Shown here piece after piece: positions 1-10,178 of a stretch of 64,000 bases of DNA. The notes under the pieces were generated by a model. That model worked only from the letters and a program-made list of their open reading frames with translations, did not search any database and had not been told where the DNA came from. The stretch covers positions 16,779,634 to 16,843,633 of the forward strand of contig NC_047065.1 of the NCBI RefSeq assembly GCF_902459465.1, given 5' to 3'. Position 1 is the first letter of the stretch; the number at the start of each line of letters is the position of its first letter. The position numbers and the translations under genes are program-made. Source of the DNA: Asterias rubens. Its lineage: Eukaryota; Echinodermata; Asteroidea; Forcipulatida; Asteriidae.

Positions 1-1571
1 CTATCCCACCAGTCACACCAACTCTGCAGCCGGTCTGCAACTATGCAGGGCAGACATATTCTATCCCACCAGTCACACCAACCCTGCAACCAGTCTTGGC
101 TACTTCATCTCCAGATCAACAGGTATAGGACACAATTTTTTTCAATAGTTGTATTTGTTATTTGTAAAGTTGGCAAACCCTCAACTATTGTTACCCGAAA
201 CTAAATTTTGTAAAACTGTATATTGACAATATTTCGATCTTTGTTTTAAAAGTGAATGAGTCTTTGGTAATTTATCCTTTCATGCTGATTTTTATTTCAG
301 AGAAAGGTTCAGCCAGGGAGAGCAGTCAATGGAGTTATGCAAAGGTTTAGCTCCATAATGGCAAAGCTCCACAATATAAGGTAAATCTTTAATTAACTCG
401 TCATTAATTAAAGAGAGACTTAGGAAAGCCAGCAGAAGTGGAGGTGCAATCAGCGAAACTAGTATAATATCAAAACTATCAGTTAGAATAATCACCCAGT
501 AGTTTGACGTTGTGTTTTGTTTTCTACAGGAGACAGATGGCTGGCTCAAAGACCCCATCAGAAATCAAAGCAAAGAACCAAAAGAAAGAGTCATTAAGAA
601 CAGCAATAGCTCAGTCAGGTTCAGCCCCCGGTCCTTCCCCAATCTTGCCTCCTGAACCTTCAGTTATTCCAATCCTTCTGGAGAATGAACTAGAAGACGT
701 CTTGAGTCAAGGCTACCCAGTCTGTCTCGGCAGTGGGGCGCATGGAGAGGTCCATCTCAAGAGAAAGATAGTAGATGGTACTCTGGTAGCAGTCAAGAGA
801 CTGAAAGATGTTCAGGACCCCATAAAAGCAAATCAAGAAATGGTCACAGAGATCAGAACCATGATGGCTGTGCAACATTTCACCGAATTCAGCCGAGTTT
901 TAGGCATCATTGATCAACAATCATTCGGTGTTGAGTTTGTTGGAGACCCAGTATCAAAGACATCCACAGATCTTTACTCTGTTTTAAGAAATCCTCCAGC
1001 AAACTTAAAGACAATGGACTGGATTCAAATATGTATTGATCTATCAAGGGGACTTCTTGCCTTACATGATGCTGGCTGGTCTCACAATGACCTCCATAGC
1101 GGTAATGTTATAATATGGCGCGATGTTCACAGGAGTCACAAATGGTCGGCCAAAATTATAGATCTTGGACTGGCTACACTGTTAGATCCACCCCCTCCTG
1201 TATTCACATATGACAAGTCATGGTGCTATGATAACTGTCCACAAATGCCTCCAGAAATCATAGAGGGCGTTTGTCATCATAGCATCCGAACCGACGTCTA
1301 CAGTTTGGGACATTTGTTTAATATTATAACAGATAAGAAAGTCGAGTTGTCTTTCATCAATGACATTGGTGAAACTTGTCTAGGGTTGAGTCAGAGTCGG
1401 CCATCGCTGCAATCCATTATTCAGGATGTAGAAAGATTTCAGTTTAAGACTTTGAAAAAGATTGCTCGGAATAACGCCGCTAGAGGGCGAGCTGCAAAAA
1501 AACTCCTAAAGAACAAAATAAAAATACAAAATTTAAAGGAATCCGATAATTATGCGTACATTTTAAGATAA
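1..1571 (+). CDS. Protein-kinase-like protein, 3' part of gene (three exons, 5' end outside window)
   Basis: Exons 1-122 (partial), 301-380 and 530-1571 join in phase with GT-AG borders; stop at 1569-1571. The last exon holds a whole kinase fold: glycine loop GSGAHGEV (729-752), the VAVK lysine just after, catalytic loop HNDLHSGN (1083-1106), DLG in place of DFG (1161-1169), MPPE in place of APE, and TDVYSLG for subdomain IX. Lys, Asp, Asn and the metal-binding Asp are all present, so it looks catalytically competent; Ser/Thr versus Tyr specificity is not clear. Ahead of it lies a low-complexity Pro/Ser linker, and the first exon encodes a repeated IPPVTPTLQP motif in a 60-bp tandem repeat. 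The C-terminal tail is Lys-rich. The whole kinase domain lies in one intronless exon. I do not recognise a named orthologue. The kinase call is strong; the joining of the two upstream exons is good but untested. Confidence 0.85.
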
Positions 1572-1619
1572 TAGTTATGAAAAGAAAAGACTTGTCAATT
1601 AATAATATTGTAAAATTTC

Positions 1620-1625
1620 AATAAA
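1620..1625 (+). promoter_or_regulatory. Poly(A) signal AATAAA of the kinase-like gene
   Basis: A canonical AATAAA lies 49 bases after the stop codon in AT-rich DNA, with no competing signal between. It implies a very short 3' UTR. Confidence 0.6.
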
Positions 1626-1867
1626 ACTAAATTATTGATAAACCAGTCATGCATCTAAATTCTGACATTTATTTTAATTTGCCTCGACTGTCGCCCCGCC
1701 CTCTCTAAATGAAAAGGTTTAAATAAACTATACAAGCTACTACAACTGCTGATGTACCCTTAACCTATACACACCGGGCCAATTGATTTCATAAGCACAA
1801 AACTAAGCTAAGCAAAATCATTAACTGCATATGCTAAACAGAATAAGGTTACAAGCCAAAACACCAT

Positions 1868-2017
1868 AGACCTTTTCGCAAATACCGGGGCGCGCGCGTA
1901 AAGCTTTGAATTAGGTGCATTGTGGTCTTGCTGGTATGCAAATTTGATCCATATATATCCCACAATACACCTCATTCAACAGTCTGCGCTTGCGCAATGG
2001 TATTTGCGAAAAGGTCT
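1868..2017. mobile_element. Small MITE, 150 bp, perfect ~19-bp inverted ends
   Basis: The ends are inverted copies (left AGACCTTTTCGCAAATACC, right its complement). CAT lies directly outside both ends, consistent with a 3-bp target duplication. It lies in the gap between the kinase-like and PNP genes and has no coding capacity. Confidence 0.75.
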
Positions 2018-2159
2018 CATAGACATGTTCAATTTGTGATTGGTATCTTGCTCACTATTGCTAAGCAGTGAATTTGTCAGCATTATTTGCTACTTAAGCT
2101 GCTCTATGGGATTTTGCCGTGGTCTTAATAATTGGGATCAATGGAAGTTGGTTCCAGGG

Positions 2160-3030
2160 TGAATTTTTATCTGATAAGAGTCACAGTGAAATCAGTGAGT
2201 AAAATTAATAAATTTTGGCTAAATAATTTGTAATTTCTTGTCATGCATTCGGTTAGATGTTCCATTTCATTTTGGCTAAAATAACCGTAGAGGGAACTTT
2301 TCAAGACTAGGAAAAATTTTGAAGAAATAAAAAATGCAGGGGGAAAGTCCAGCATTTTTACAAATACAGGCAACAAATTCAAAGGGTCACAAGTAGTATT
2401 ATGTTGGTCAATGGTTGAAAAACTACACGGGTTAGTCTAGTTAATTAATCAATTTGAGCTAATTATTGAAAAATCACAAGTCCAGCTTTGGGTCGAAAAT
2501 ATCAACTTGATGTAAAGACTGACAGGGGGGTGAGTCTAGCATGATTATCAAATCTGGGCCGAAAAATAGAGAAAATACAGGAGATAAGTTCAGCATTTTT
2601 ATCCAAAGACGGTCGAAAACTGAAAAGTCCTGATGAGTGGTAGTTTCAGCATTATTTTATTCAATTTACGCAAGGGTTTTTTAGTACAGCATTTTTATCC
2701 AAGTTGTGCAAAAAATGAAAGCAATCACAAAGGGGTTAAGTCCAGCATTTATATCCAATTTAAGCTCAAAATTGGAAAAAGAATCACAAGGGGGTAGGCC
2801 TTAGTCTAGCATTTAAACCAAATTTAGACCGAAAACTTTGAAAATGATAAAGTGTCGGTCTAGCATTTTTATAAAATTTTGGCTGAAAAAAAAAAAAAAA
2901 AACCTTAGTGTGGTATAATATCAGCATTTATTCAATTATAAAAAGCATTTTTTTATCAAAGTAGTGCCAAAAGTTGAAAACAATCACAAGGGGTAGTAAG
3001 TAAGTCCGCAATTTTAACCAATTTAAAGGG
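2160..3030. repeat. Degenerate tandem repeat, unit roughly 80-90 bp
   Basis: The phrases GTCCAGCATTTTTATCC, GGCCGAAAACTGAAAA and AATCACAAGGGG recur in the same order at least eight times with many substitutions and small gaps. No open frame runs through the array. It reads as an old, decayed satellite-like block. Confidence 0.65.
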
Positions 3031-3489
3031 GCACGCCGGCTGAAGTGGGGACTATTTGGGCTACAAAATAGACTAAGATTCATATCTTCTTCCAGGAGTG
3101 AAGTAGAACAGTCCATAAAACATCATCAAATTTAGCCGTTTTTGAGCATTTTATTTTACAAAAACAAAGGTCGAATGATAGTTTGAACCACAAGGTGGTT
3201 CGATTAATCACGTGACGTTCCGAGTTAGTTTTACTTTCAGTCCTAGAAAAGTTTATTTTCATGAGTAATGACAAAACAATAATACTATGTCTCTCTCCCT
3301 AAACCGGAGACATCCGAGACATGAGGGCGTGCACACATTGTTGCAATATGCATAAAGTTGTTTATTGACCTTTGACCTTTCGTGTGTTGCATTAAACATT
3401 CCCGGATGTTAGCTTAAATCAGTGACTCGTGTCTATAATCTTGTGCACCTAAAATCATTGTTTACTAACTAAAGTATGAAGCATAGCAT

Positions 3490-4870
3490 ATTGAAACACA
3501 CGTCACCAGTAGAAATTCCATTGCAATGTGCACAAATTTGTCTCGCCCATATACCGCGCTTGAAGCACAGTGTACCCGTGTAATAACAGTTATTGTAGGC
3601 GCTATGGGAACATACAATGTGTACAACGCGCATCCCCGTCAAAAGGTCCTCGCTTGTACGGTACGAATTTTCCAGATATTAAACAAACTTTTCCATTGAG
3701 ATGTGCACAAATTTGTTCACTTCAACTGCGGTTTGCTGCAGTATCGTGTACCGGCAAAATGATGGATATTTTAGGCGCTGAGTGACCATACAACGTGCAC
3801 AAATTTACCTATTAAAAAGGTCCACACTTGTACGGTTCAAAGTGTGATGGGGAGAAAATAACTTTCCCATTATGATGTGCACAAAATCTGTCCCCCCCAA
3901 TAGCAACACTGCAGTATCATGTACCCGTACAATAAGGGATATTTTAGGCGCTGAGTGACCATACAATGTGCACAAAATTACCTCTTAAAAGGTCCTCACT
4001 TGTATGGTTCAAAGTGTGTATGTTCAGAATTTGGCTTTCCCGTTATGATGTGCACAAAGTTGTCTCGTATAACTGCAGTATCGTGTACCGGCACAATGAT
4101 GGATATTTTAGGCGCCGAGTGACCAAACAACGTTGACGTTTGCTGCGGCATTGTGTACCTGCATAATGAGGGTGATTCCAGGCGATGAGACACATATACA
4201 ACGTGCACAAATTTTACCTGTTAAAATGTCCACATTTGTACGGTACAATGTGGTGCACTGGAGAAATATCATCTTTTATTGGGGGGATGTAGTCTATAGT
4301 GCACAATTAGGCGTGCACAGATTTCCGCGGAAAAAGTGCCCCATTTTGTTTGGTACAAAAGGCCCCACACTGAACGAAATAACTCTTCCACTGGAATGTG
4401 CACAATTCGGTCTCCCTAAACCGGAGACAGACTTCGTATTGTGTACCCGTACAATGAGGTTTATTTTGTTGGCGCTGCATGTGACCAAAAAACGAACGGG
4501 TGCGTGTGCGTGTGCGTGTGCGTGTGTGCACTCAAAACTTTCCCAATGTATGTACTGTATGTCCCCGTGTAATGAGGATTATACGTGCACACGGTGCACC
4601 AATAAAAAAAAGATCCTCCCTTATACAGTACAAATTTTCTGCACCCGTAAAAAGTTCCTCACTTGTACGGTACACATTTTCTAGATATAAAATGAAACCA
4701 TGCACAAAGTTACCCATACAAAGAATGTCCTTCACTTGTACGGTACAAAGTGTGAGTGTTGATAATAATACAACTTTTCCATTGAGATGTGCACAATTTT
4801 GTCTCCCTAAACGTGGTGCAAAAAGCACCTGCAAAATACATGACATTTTAAGGCGTAAAGTGAGCCACCA
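3490..4870. repeat. Diverged tandem repeat, unit about 165-200 bp
   Basis: Blocks such as GATGTGCACAAATTTGTC, CTTGTACGGTACAAA, GTGTACCGGCACAATGATGG and ATATTTTAGGCGCTGAGTGA recur in fixed order about 6-8 times. Neighbouring copies at 3748, 3918 and 4083 are about 165-170 bp apart. A (TGCG)n-like stretch lies near 4500-4528. Open frames across the array follow the repeat and show no domain. Confidence 0.7.
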
Positions 4871-6379
4871 CTGTGAAAAAATGGAAAAATCAGGCTACAT
4901 TTGAAATTTACTTCTTTATTCATCCTCTTGCATTATTACAATATACACACACCAAGTAAACGACTGCAGTTTTGTACAAATAAGTCAAACGAAAACAACC
5001 AGTCGGTCATCAGAGCCACTAACTAAGCAATGAATGACCTCGGATTCAAATATTAGAGTAACTCTTAAATTAAATCTTTCTAGAATTTTCACAATGTTTC
5101 CGCCTGTATAATATAATAACTGTACGTTCAAAACATATCTAGCAATTTGTATTATTATCTCTTTTTCTTTCTCTCTACAAAAAAACCCAGTTCAGATGAA
5201 TTTCTACAATCTTTTTACATTATATCTTTCACTTCAACAATTACAGATGGTAGAAAGCAAAACCATATATTGTACTGCTTACCAACAAATGCTTTATAAT
5301 AATAACTAACTAACCCTACTCATTATTACTAAACAAAAGCACAGCCATAAAAATACTTCTCTAAAAATATTTTGTACATTTCTTTAGTTTATATACAACG
5401 CTATTTATTATCTCACCCATAAACTTTCCCAACGAACAAAAGACGTTTTCAAACAACATTGGGCGCTTCCTGTTTGAAATGAATATGAATATGATTCACA
5501 CAAATATAAATCCCTCCAAATTGGGTGGTTTTCTTTGTACTTAATGAACGTACAAAATAGCGGACTGTGCTAAAAAAGAAATTTAACACACAGTTTAATA
5601 TTCTACTTTAAAAACATCTTTGGATTGGGCACTTTAAAAAGTGTTTGGTTATGAATTGAACATGGTTATAGGTCAGAGAGATGTTTTAAAGTAGAATACA
5701 TGATCAACACAACCATCCAAGAAATGTGTGGCTTTCCTTTTACTTCATGAACTAACAAAATGGCAGACGCGCCGTGCTAGTTCGTAAAGTGAAAGAAAAA
5801 ACAACACAATTTTGAGCAACATTTATGTGAATCAATGTATTCTACTTTGAAAACATCTTTCAAATTTAATAAATTTAATAACAAATGCTTTCAATAGCCC
5901 AAAGTGCCAATATGAAAGCAATGCGCCCCTTTAATAATATATGGTCTTTTTCTCTAGAAGTTTGCTTCACCAACAGCTCCTTTCACGGTTCATTTAGGGG
6001 ATTATTTCAATGGTTTTACCAAAACACTTTTTAAAACAATCAAAGTGATTGGGTTTTTGAAAACGAAAATAAAGTGAAATGTCGGAAACTAAATTTGTTT
6101 TTTTTTGCGGAATGGATAATTTTTGCATTCAACCATTCAATTCAACCATTCAACAAGTCAGTTAGAAAACTTTGAATTGTTTTAACAATAATGACACAAG
6201 CTTCATCTTTCGTAGGATTTCCTTCTATGAATATCTCACAAATCTGGGAGCGATTACAAACATTTTACCTTTAAAACATGGACCGCTTTCACCAGAGTAA
6301 CACACATTATACATAAAGACATACCAATATATCAAAATGCGATATAATCAAATAATGATGTCAATTAATAAACAACGAG
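4871..6379. other. AT-rich intergenic DNA with a decayed palindromic element
   Basis: No coding signal is visible. From about 5480 to 5935 there is an inverted arrangement of ACATCTTT...GTAGAATACA segments flanking a TGGCTTTCCTTTTACTTCATG core. This matches the arms of the TTAA palindromic element found intact at 23466, so it is probably an old copy of that family. Confidence 0.4.
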
Positions 6380-6725
6380 GGAAACTGACTGAGTTGATTT
6401 AAACTGATTTGGGGTTGAAAAAAACCAATTGAAAAGAACAGGATTTGAACCAACGACCTCCAGATTAACTAGCACTGCAGCCGATTTCACGAAACGCTAG
6501 GATTAATCCTAATCTCGATTTGGGACAAGTAACTCGTCCTAACTTAGGATTAATCTTAAGGTTTGCATGCTACAGTGCAAGGCTGGGACTCGTCCGAAGT
6601 CCTAAGATTAATCCTAAGTTAGGAAGAGTTTTGTGAAAACGACGGCAGGCATGTTAATCTAGAGGTCGTTGATTCAAATCCTGCTCGAGTATATTATATT
6701 TTTCGTTGTTCAACCCCACGTCAAA
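6380..6725. repeat. Two inverted tRNA-derived SINE fragments flanking a palindromic MITE
   Basis: The left arm (about 6410-6479, minus) and right arm (about 6647-6720, plus) are inverted copies of a tRNA-like SINE; both carry the B-box-like GGTCGTTGATTCAAATCC region and a TTGTTCAACCCC tail. Between them at 6480-6646 is a 167-bp element with ends GCCGATTTCACGAA and its near-complement, and repeated AGGATTAATCCTAA cores. The same core element recurs at 14020, 23909, 53875 and 54299. Confidence 0.65.
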
Positions 6726-7366
6726 ATAATTATGTAATTATTGGACTAGAAATACCTCATTTAGATAAGCATGAAGAACCCATAACAGTAAACTTGTGCA
6801 AGTTATAATGTTTGGATACAATAAAACCATTCAAATAATACTGTGAACGACAAACGTCGGAATTATATTCGGAATTACATATTTTTAGATAAAGTTTATT
6901 CTGGGTAAATTCATACTTATTAATTTTTTGTTATTATTTATAATTAATATTTTCAATTGAGCAGACACATTTTTTTTTACTATTAGGTGAACATTTTTTT
7001 TAACTCAGTTTTACAATCCACCAATTAATATAATTACTAGGATTGAAAAGAATACACATTTGACTTCCACATGAATAAAATAAAAAAGAAGCCGACTGAA
7101 AGAATATTGGAAGTAAAGTCTAGGGATGTTATCATGAGCCCTTGATGCATGTTCCTTTTTAATTCAAGGTGCATGTTCCTTTTTAATTCAAGGTGTTAGC
7201 CGCGAATTAGGAAACAAGCTCACAACTAAGTTGAAAATTTACAGAACAAGATTGATCAAGTTCGAGTGCACACATTTAGCAGCCCGTGTTTGACCACTGA
7301 ATAGCAACATACATGCTAAGTGACCCAATGACTCGTTTGGAAGCCTAGTCAACTATCGGTATGGTA

Positions 7367-7695
7367 TTAAAGGCAGTGGACACTATTAGTAATTACTCAA
7401 AATAATTATTGGCATAAAACCTTTCTTGGTGACGAGTAATGGGGAGAGGTTGATGGTATAAAACATTGTGAGAAACGGCTCCCTCTGAAGTGCCATAATT
7501 TTCGAGAAAGAAATCAACCATCTAAATGCACACAACTTCGTGACAGGGGTGTTTTTTTCTTTCATTATTATCTCGCAAGTTCGATGACCGATTGAGCTCA
7601 AATTTTCACAGGTTTGTTATTTTATGCATATGTTGAGATACACCAACTGTGAAGGCTAGTCTTTAACAATTACCAATAGTGTCCACTGCCTTTAA
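7367..7695 (-). mobile_element. MITE-A copy 1 (TTAA-flanked)
   Basis: TTAA lies at both edges, followed by the inverted end AAGGCAGTGGACACTATT and its complement. The internal palindrome typical of the family is deleted in this copy. Orientation is set by the segment AACAAACCTGTGAAAATTTG, which reads on the minus strand here. No coding capacity. Confidence 0.85.
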
Positions 7696-8116
7696 TTACT
7701 TTCATTGGATTTATGTTTGAGGAAATAACAAATTCAGAAAGAAATCCCATGGTACACCCCTTAAACAGTTCTATTAGAACATAACAGTTCAGGAAAATTA
7801 AGGATGGTGTGCTGCTGCTTTTTTTCTGAACAGGAAGGTACCGGTATATGCAATTTAAGTCCCTGCATTGTGTTCAAAAACTTTTTATTTAAAACATATA
7901 AAGGAATAAATCAGTTTAAAAGAATACAATTTCATCACAACGTCCACTCACCTAAAGAAGAAGCAATTAAAACAATACACAAACCGCAATCATGGATACA
8001 CAATGTTGCCTCCAGCATCGCTACCATGAGCACGCCATTTCAACCTCTTGCTACCATGCCCCTGGAAGGATGCACTGAAAAGTGCGCTATGATCTTAATC
8101 GTCATGTTTTGTTTTG

Positions 8117-8478
8117 TTAAAGACACTGGGCACTATTGGTAATTGTCAAAGACCAGTCTTCTCACTTGCTGTCTCTCATATATGCATAACAAAAACAAAC
8201 TGTGTAAATTTGCGAGATAATAATGAAAGAAAAAAACACCCTTGTCACACAGAGTTGTGCGCTTTCAGATGCTTGATTTTGAGACCTAAACTCTAAATCT
8301 GAGGTCTCAAAATCAAATTCGATGAAAATTACTTCTTTCTCGAAAACTACTCCACTTCAGAGGGAGCCGTTTCTCACAATGTTTTATACTAGCAACTTCT
8401 CCCCATTACTCGTTACCAAGTAAGGTTTTATGCTTGTAACTATTTTGAGTAATTACCAATAGTGTCCACTGCCTCTAA
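8117..8478 (+). mobile_element. MITE-A copy 2
   Basis: It has the same inverted ends as copy 1, in the opposite orientation. The internal palindrome built from GAGACCTCAAATTCTA-like arms is present in a worn form. The right TTAA has become CTAA. Confidence 0.85.
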
Positions 8479-8590
8479 ATGCAACACTGATTGGCAACCA
8501 ATAAATGGGTCCTACTTGTTAAATGAGTTATCCAGTGCTTGTCAAAATGGAAGACCACTAATAACCAGGGCCATATTTCAAAGAGTTGCC

Positions 8591-8974
8591 TATAAGCAAT
8601 GGACGCTATTGGTAATTACTCAAAATAGTTATTTTCATAATACTTTCTTGATTATGAGTAATGGGGAGAGGTTGATAGTACAAAACGTTGTGAGAAACAG
8701 CTCCCTCTGAAGTGACGTAGTTTTCAAGAAAGAAGTAATTTTCCACAAATTTGATTTCAAGACCTCAGAATTAGAATTTGAGGTCTAGAAATCAAGCATC
8801 TGAAACCACACAACTTTGTGTGACCATGGTGCGACAAGGGTGTTTTTTCTTTCATTAATATCTCGCAACTTCGACGACCGATTGAGCTTTAGTTATTTTA
8901 TGCTACATATGTTGAGATACACCAACTGTGAAAACTAGTCTTTGACAATTACCAACAGTGTACAGTGTCTTTAA
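8591..8974 (-). mobile_element. MITE-A copy 3
   Basis: Full-length copy about 110 bp after copy 2 and inverted relative to it. The left end is worn (TATAAGCAATGGACGC) and the right end keeps TTAA. The central GAGACCTC/GAGGTCT palindrome is intact. Confidence 0.85.
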
Positions 8975-8984
8975 GCAGAAAATA

Positions 8985-9142
8985 TTACACAACAATTTTC
9001 TGCTAAGCAGAAAAAGCAGAGAACTGGTCATCAATGGTACATACAACATGGTAGTCTGGCTGGTAACCTTACTCAGGTAGGCAAAATTTTGTTGTGCTTA
9101 GCAACTTGTTTTGCTTAAGCAGCTCTATGAAATTGGGCCATC
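8985..9142. mobile_element. Element C fragment (GCTAAGCA-type short repeat)
   Basis: The pieces TTTTCTGCTAAGCAGAAAA and GCAGCTCTATGAAATTGGGCC are hallmarks of a short element whose fullest copies are at 25330 and 39931, where the ends are inverted copies of GGGCCCAATTTCATAGAGC. Confidence 0.55.
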
Positions 9143-9414
9143 ACATATAATTGGTGTATAGTCTGTAACACAAAAGTGTATTCATGATTTATGGTTGTAA
9201 CACAACAATTTTAATCGGGTGTACAGGGAAGACAAGTTTGACTTGCAGCTGTTTTGCAGGTGCGCAGCATGCCTTGCATTGTTGTCCAGCCAATAACTGA
9301 TTACAACTTTGCCACTGTGCGCGATATCAGCAACTTGGCAAACGAAATTAACGTCTATAGGATTTGAGGCATTGCATGGTGAGGTATCAATGTATATTGG
9401 GTTTGGGGTAACAC

Positions 9415-9702
9415 CATGTGTGTATCTACTTGCCAGGTAGAGTTGTTCTTAGGGAACTGTCTTGCTTTATTCTACTGCCGCGGAGTAGATAATCGGAGGT
9501 TCGGGAGACTTCGATCCTATAAGCTAAAGTAGTAGTCCAGTCTAATTTCTTTACCATCCGCCCTGGTAATAGTTAAAAATCAGGACAGTTCTTTTCAGAA
9601 CTGAGTAGTCTCCCGAACCTCCGATTATATACTCCACGGCAGTAGAATAAAGCAAGACAGTTCCCTATGAACAACTCTACCTGGCAAGTAGATACACACA
9701 TG
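9415..9702. mobile_element. Long foldback element: two 96-bp near-identical inverted arms
   Basis: The left arm (9415-9510) begins CATGTGTGTATCTACTTGCC. The right arm (9607-9702) is its complement with only a few mismatches. The arms flank a 96-base loop. No open frame of note. It could fold into a long hairpin if transcribed. Confidence 0.85.
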
Positions 9703-10178
9703 AAATTAACGTCACCAATCAGGACTAACCCTAGACTTGATTTCAAGTCTTAGATCGCGGTTATTCTTCTGCATCTCAGCCAAGAAACCCCCCCCCCCCC
9801 CCGCATTATTAGCTATCACGCGGCCTAACTTTGATCGTAGGCTAAATGAAGGAGGTTGATTACAAGAGGGCGCTGTTTGTAGAAGGTATCAGGACGACTA
9901 AAAAGCCACGATCAAAGACTTGGAACCAAGTCTAGACTAGCCCTGGAAGGGGCAAGGTCACTCTTTTTGTAAACAAAGGGTCACATACTCTAAAAGCAGA
10001 TGATCAGAATGACACAGCAAATGCAAAGGAGTTTTCAAATCTACTTAATTTTAGCAATTTGTTTACAGGTAATTTCGGCTTGGTTACATTTGGCCCAAGG
10101 TTTATCAGCCAGTGCCCATTCCTTCATTACTCTATACTACCTTCATTCTCTCGACCATCTTGACCCCTGTCTCAGCGA
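9703..10178. other. Region 3' of PNP, no gene seen
   Basis: This stretch holds a poly-C run (about 9787-9802), a decayed palindrome around the phrase CAAGTCTAGACT, and probably the 3' UTR of PNP. I could not pick out a convincing poly(A) signal for PNP here. Confidence 0.4.

Noticed and set aside
4133-4684. 183-codon open frame, the longest in the left gap
   Set aside because: It runs across a diverged tandem repeat and a TGCG-type run, has no recognisable domain, and overlaps equally long frames on the other strand.
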